Assembly: GCA_003663115.1 (NCBI GenBank)
Contig: QMZJ01000007.1
Location: 1-17,919, forward strand
Reading direction: 5' to 3'
From: Candidatus Altarchaeales archaeon
GTDB lineage: Archaea > Altiarchaeota > Altiarchaeia > IMC4 > QMZM01
DNA length: 17,919 nucleotides
Position numbers and translations under genes: made by a program. A model generated the notes under the pieces. It saw nothing but the letters and a program-made list of their open reading frames with translations, did no database searches and was not told the origin of the DNA. This document shows positions 15,486 to 17,919 of the stretch, piece after piece. The first letter of the stretch is position 1. Each line of letters begins with the position of its first letter.

Positions 15486-15585
15486 CTTCTCAATTAAAGA
15501 ATTTATCAAAGGCATATAAATCTTTATCGGTTTATTTCGGTCAGGAGCTAAAGCCAATATAAATCACCAATCCCGAATAATAAAC
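15486..15585. promoter_or_regulatory. Divergent promoters with shared CGGT repeat element
   Basis: Minus strand: TTTATATG at 15512-15519 with an AAAG upstream BRE-like stretch, about 30 bp before the ATG at 15485. Plus strand: ATATAAAT at 15558-15565, about 25 bp before the PIN gene's ATG at 15586, predicting a leaderless mRNA. Between the two TATA elements, 15527-15541 reads TCGGTTTATTTCGGT, matching the VIT/VWA promoter element at 14 of 15 bases with the same 10-bp spacing. A protein bound here could affect both directions. Confidence 0.55.
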
Positions 15586-15996
15586 ATGCCAGTAGTGGTC
15601 ATCGATACAAACCTCATCATAGCGGGAAGATGGAAAAGGAACAGCAGCTCCAACAGGATAATAGACCGGGTGATTGAGGGTAAACTCAAGGCGGTCTACA
15701 CCACCGAAACAAAAAACGAGAATCTGTACGTCCTGGAAAAGGTTAAGGCACCCAAAGACTACATAGACAAAATACTGAAGTTCTACAGGGTCTCCAAGAA
15801 GGTGTATCCAAAGAGAAAAATCACCGCCTGCCCCGACAAAGCCGACAATCGATTCCTTGAGGTTGCAGTCGCCGGAAAAGCAGACTACATAATCACCAGC
15901 GACAGAGATCTACTGAATATGAAGGAGTTCGAAGGAATAAAAATCCTGAAGCCCGGGGCCTTTGAGAGGCTCTACAATATTCACTGCAGCCGCTGA
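15586..15996 (+). CDS. PIN domain nuclease, solitary
   Basis: Predicted Mg2+-dependent ribonuclease of 136 residues. The PIN acidic residues are in place: D7 in VVIDTNLIIAG, a Glu at about 45 (ETKNENLY), D87 in CPDKADNRFLEVAVAGKADYIIT, and D106/D108 in SDRDLL. This matches the COG1569-type PIN proteins usually annotated as toxin components. No antitoxin-like small gene lies upstream or downstream, so it is either a solitary PIN protein or its partner is elsewhere. Its promoter is divergent from the large exported protein, and a TATA box about 25 bp upstream of the ATG implies a leaderless transcript. The last 16 bp overlap the convergent cysteine-rich lipoprotein gene. Codon third positions look richer in C than those of its neighbours, which hints at acquisition, not measured. 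Confidence 0.9.
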   Translation: MPVVVIDTNLIIAGRWKRNSSSNRIIDRVIEGKLKAVYTTETKNENLYVLEKVKAPKDYIDKILKFYRVSKKVYPKRKITACPDKADNRFLEVAVAGKADYIITSDRDLLNMKEFEGIKILKPGAFERLYNIHCSR

Positions 15997-16565
15997 GGGG
16001 GAATTGATTTTCTACTCAGATTTTTCATGCATTCCAGATAGGCATTATTTTCCTCCCACTGGCACTTCCCATCTATACATTTACAGGAGGTAAGCCTCAG
16101 GCAATCGTATTCTGGCCTGTATTCGCAGGTAGTTATAATATCCTTAACCCTCTCCTTTAATCCGCAGATCTGGCCAGAGCACCCTCCCGTTCCACAATCG
16201 GAATCTTGAGTGCACTCCATTTCTTTAATTTCTTTAGTTTCTTTATATATCTCAACACACCTCCCATTTCTGTACTCGCAACCCGAAACATTGAACTCAT
16301 CAAGGCAGTTGATCCCACATATCCTTCCAGTTTTTTCCTCCGGCGTTTCACCTTTGGGATAGCATTTACAATCGCATAAGCTTAGGGAGCATTCACCACA
16401 CCCCCATATACATCTTCCATCTACACACAGCCAGTCGCTCGTACAATTGGGGTGAGGTTTTCCCTCGCAGTCACTGGGCAATCTACACTCCCTTTGCTCC
16501 ACACATCCGATACATCCGATCGAAATAACCAAAAGTAGTAAAACTCCGGGGAAAATTTTATTCAT
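15981..16565 (-). CDS. Cysteine-rich lipoprotein with eight-cysteine-cluster-type region
   Basis: This 194-residue exported protein has 26 cysteines (about 13%). The N-terminus is a signal with a lipobox-like end (LLLLVISIGCIGC; Cys18 or Cys21 as the anchor). After that come two similar Cys modules: CRLPSDC...CVDGRCIW at about 27-54 and CTQDSDCGTGGCSGQIC...CKCIDGKCQW at about 118-170. The second fits the archaeal eight-cysteine-cluster domain pattern (SDC...CSGQIC...C...Y.C...C.C..GKC.W). The repeated SDC and DG(R/K)C-x-W signatures suggest an internal duplication. The cysteines are probably disulfide bonded or bind metal outside the cell. Function unknown. It is transcribed towards the PIN gene, with 16 bp of 3' overlap, and is probably monocistronic. 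Confidence 0.85.
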   Translation of the reverse strand: MNKIFPGVLLLLVISIGCIGCVEQRECRLPSDCEGKPHPNCTSDWLCVDGRCIWGCGECSLSLCDCKCYPKGETPEEKTGRICGINCLDEFNVSGCEYRNGRCVEIYKETKEIKEMECTQDSDCGTGGCSGQICGLKERVKDIITTCEYRPEYDCLRLTSCKCIDGKCQWEENNAYLECMKNLSRKSIPPQRLQ

Positions 16566-17134
16566 TTTTTCACTGATACATATTAAGAAGAGGACAATAA
16601 AAGGGATCCAAGCAATATACCTTGTTTCGGATCTATTCTGTTTTCATCGGTTATGCACTAACCCTGCGGATATAAAAATTCAGAGTCGGTGGGAAGATGA
16701 GACTTGCGATAACGCTTTCCAGAAACAGGAGCCGAACCCATGTTTCCGGAATTCTCGTCAGGATTCCGATAACATGATCAGATACATTCAAGATAAAGAA
16801 TAGTATCACAAAAAGGGTGGAGGGGGTAGTTGAGCGGAACAAACTGAAAGGCAGGATAGACTCCGGAATCATCCCGACATGCATCGGTAATAACAAGCCG
16901 TAAGCTAGAGGATTTATCGGAAAGAAAAAATCAAAATATAACAGAATATAGTATCTCCGAATGTTCCACGTAACTTATGGGTATATTGAGAGATATGGGT
17001 TTCTCTGTAGTAAGACAGTGCATAAAAAGGTTGAAGGTTAAGAATTAGGCATTTAAACCGTTAATTTCCAATCCAGCTAAATTTATGCAGGTTATCCAGA
17101 ATCTAATATAGCATAAATCTAAGTATATTGGAGG
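16566..17134. other. Gap without a recognisable gene
   Basis: About 570 bp with no conserved gene, tRNA, repeat array or transposon end that I can see. It holds the promoter of the cysteine-rich lipoprotein (CTTTTATT on the minus strand near 16596-16603), one hydrophobic minus-strand reading frame listed separately, and the probable TrmO promoter at its right edge (TAATATAG, 17104-17111). A+T rises towards the right end. It may be the remains of a lost gene. Confidence 0.5.
16651..16896 (-). CDS. Doubtful hydrophobic reading frame, possible gene remnant
   Basis: From a TTG at 16896 this gives 81 residues that look like membrane-protein sequence (STLFVILFFILNVSDHVIGI, VRLLFLESVIASLIFPP). The frame stays open upstream to about 16974 without a normal start codon, adding YYILLYFDFFFPINPLAYG, also hydrophobic. 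ATG codons at 16884 and 16872 are possible but truncate it. No ribosome site is seen and no family is recognised. It could be a small membrane protein, the decayed remainder of a longer one, or chance. Confidence 0.2.
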   Translation of the reverse strand: MLLPMHVGMIPESILPFSLFRSTTPSTLFVILFFILNVSDHVIGILTRIPETWVRLLFLESVIASLIFPPTLNFYIRRVSA

Positions 17135-17617
17135 ATGAAAGAGATCAGATACAAACCCATAGGAGTCATCCATTCCCCTTTCAGGGATGTCAAAGGGATG
17201 CCAATACAACCAGCCGGTGCCAGTGGGGTTGAAGGAACGGTAGAGATATTTCCCGAATACTGCGCGGGGCTCAAGGACGTGGAGGGGTTTTCGCATATCA
17301 TCCTGATCTATCACTTCCATCTATCCGGGCAATACTCATTGGAGGTCAGACCGTATATGGATAATAACAGACGCGGGGTATTTGCCACGAGAATCCCGGG
17401 AAGACCAAACCCCATCGGCATCTCCGTGGTACGTCTCGTTGGGATTGAGGGTTGCACACTCCACATCCAGGATGTGGACATTCTGGATAATACTCCCCTA
17501 CTGGATGTTAAACCCTACGTTCCAGAATTTGATATACGAGAGGTGGAGCGAACGGGGTGGCTTTCTAAAAGATCCGGTAATGTATACGAGCAGAGATCGG
17601 ATGGTAGACTTGTGTAA
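17135..17617 (+). CDS. trmO: TrmO/TsaA-like tRNA (t6A37) methyltransferase
   Basis: SAM-dependent enzyme of the TsaA/UPF0066 family. E. coli TrmO methylates N6-threonylcarbamoyladenosine at tRNA position 37. The 160 residues match the core domain. Hallmarks: YKPIGVIHSPF at 6-16, GTVEIFPEYCAGLKDVEGFSHIILIYHFH at about 34-62, RRGVFATRIPGRPNPIGISVVRL at about 79-101 and DILDNTPLLDVKPYVPEFD at about 114-132. It lacks the C-terminal extension of bacterial TrmO, as archaeal members often do; substrate identity in archaea is inferred. GGAGG directly abuts the ATG with no spacer, and an in-frame stop at 17120-17122 excludes an earlier start, so the message may be leaderless. A methyltransferase gene follows 7 bp downstream. 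Confidence 0.94.
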   Translation: MKEIRYKPIGVIHSPFRDVKGMPIQPAGASGVEGTVEIFPEYCAGLKDVEGFSHIILIYHFHLSGQYSLEVRPYMDNNRRGVFATRIPGRPNPIGISVVRLVGIEGCTLHIQDVDILDNTPLLDVKPYVPEFDIREVERTGWLSKRSGNVYEQRSDGRLV

Positions 17618-17624
17618 AAATAAA

Positions 17625-17919
17625 ATGAGAGAAATAAATGGTTTAAAATTAAGAACCGAGGTACTGGAAAAAGGCAGGGTGAGGAATAAAACCCTGCTGG
17701 ACATAGGGGCCGGACCCCTTGGGATCATCGCGGCGAGGGATTTCAATTGTAAGGTAGTTAGTATCGACATCTCCGAGGAAAAATTAAGGGAGGTAAAGAA
17801 AGAGGCATTGCGGGAGGGAATTAAAGGAATCAGATTCGAGCTTGAGGATGCAACCAACCTCTCCTATAAAGATAATAAATTTGATGTGGTTGTCAGCTAT
17901 GGTGTTTTACATCATATTC
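17625..17919 (+). CDS. Class I SAM-dependent methyltransferase, 3' end outside window
   Basis: The first 98 codons are visible before the window ends. The ATG at 17625 is the first start after an in-frame stop at 17607-17609 and lies 7 bp after the trmO stop, so the genes are probably cotranscribed. The SAM-binding Rossmann motif I is LLDIGAGPLGIIAA at about 25-38, followed by the acidic strand end VVSIDIS at about 45-51. FELEDATNLSYKDNKFDVVVSYGVLHHI (about 71-98) covers motifs post-II to IV. The N-terminus MREINGLKLRTEVLEKGRVRN lacks any extra domain. It fits Methyltransf_11/25-type enzymes; substrate unknown. Pairing with trmO hints at RNA modification, but that is weak evidence. Confidence 0.88.
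   Translation, partial: MREINGLKLRTEVLEKGRVRNKTLLDIGAGPLGIIAARDFNCKVVSIDISEEKLREVKKEALREGIKGIRFELEDATNLSYKDNKFDVVVSYGVLHHI

Noticed and set aside
15586..16565. PIN gene and cysteine-rich gene as a toxin-antitoxin pair
   Set aside because: They are convergent, and the second product is an exported lipoprotein, which cannot be a cytosolic antitoxin.
16697..16777. Plus-strand 26-codon open frame preceded by GGTGGGAAG
   Set aside because: Too short, no recognisable protein, and it lies antisense to the hydrophobic frame; the purine-rich stretch is probably chance.
1..17919. tRNA, rRNA, CRISPR array, transposase or integrase genes
   Set aside because: Looked for by eye on both strands; no T-loop-like GGTTCGAATCC context, regular spaced repeats or transposase-like proteins were found.

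Overview
The window looks like a gene-dense archaeal chromosome segment, most likely euryarchaeal in the broad sense. An Orc1/Cdc6 initiator, an archaeal NAC protein, archaeal SepF, a single-domain KaiC/RAD55-type ATPase, archaeal TrmO and TATA-box promoters support this. The combination and style recall methanogen-related lineages (Methanomicrobia, Syntrophoarchaeia or ANME-1-like), but the sequence alone does not fix the taxon. Nineteen genes are called with fair to high confidence, plus one doubtful hydrophobic reading frame. I see no rRNA, tRNA, CRISPR array, insertion sequence or prophage.

Layout. (1) 18-2354, minus strand: a metallophosphoesterase, a YjbQ-family protein and an exported membrane-anchored protein in one tight operon. 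(2) 2390-3175, plus strand: a metallo-beta-lactamase-fold hydrolase, divergent from that operon by 35 bp. (3) 3183-6065, minus strand: NAC, then glmS, then a zinc-ribbon/two-TM protein. (4) 6126-7442, plus strand: the RNA cyclic phosphodiesterase ThpR and a KaiC-like ATPase, the latter with a short tandem repeat in its leader. (5) 7482-9280: sepF (minus) and orc1/cdc6 (plus) diverge from a very AT-rich gap that is a reasonable but unproven origin candidate. (6) 9272-15485, minus strand: a four-gene block of a large exported beta-rich membrane protein, a VIT/VWA surface protein, a membrane-anchored ArsR-type regulator and a GT4 glycosyltransferase. (7) 15586-16565: a solitary PIN nuclease and a 26-cysteine lipoprotein, converging with overlapping 3' ends. 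(8) 16566-17134: a gap of about 570 bp without a recognisable gene. (9) 17135-17919, plus strand: TrmO and the start of a SAM methyltransferase cut by the window end.

How the genes fit together. Much of the window is housekeeping: amino-sugar synthesis (glmS), nascent-chain handling (NAC), RNA end and tRNA modification (ThpR, TrmO), replication initiation (Orc1/Cdc6) and division (SepF). The least ordinary part is the 9272-15557 block. Two envelope proteins are encoded with a transcription factor that carries its own two transmembrane segments. Both envelope genes have a nearly identical 15-bp direct-repeat element in their promoter regions (14 of 15 bases match, half-sites one helical turn apart). 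I infer a small membrane-sensing regulon in which the membrane-bound ArsR protein controls the surface proteins encoded with it.

Many promoters have a TATA-like element about 25-30 bp before the chosen start codon, which suggests widespread leaderless transcripts. These elements also helped choose starts over GTG/TTG or upstream alternatives.
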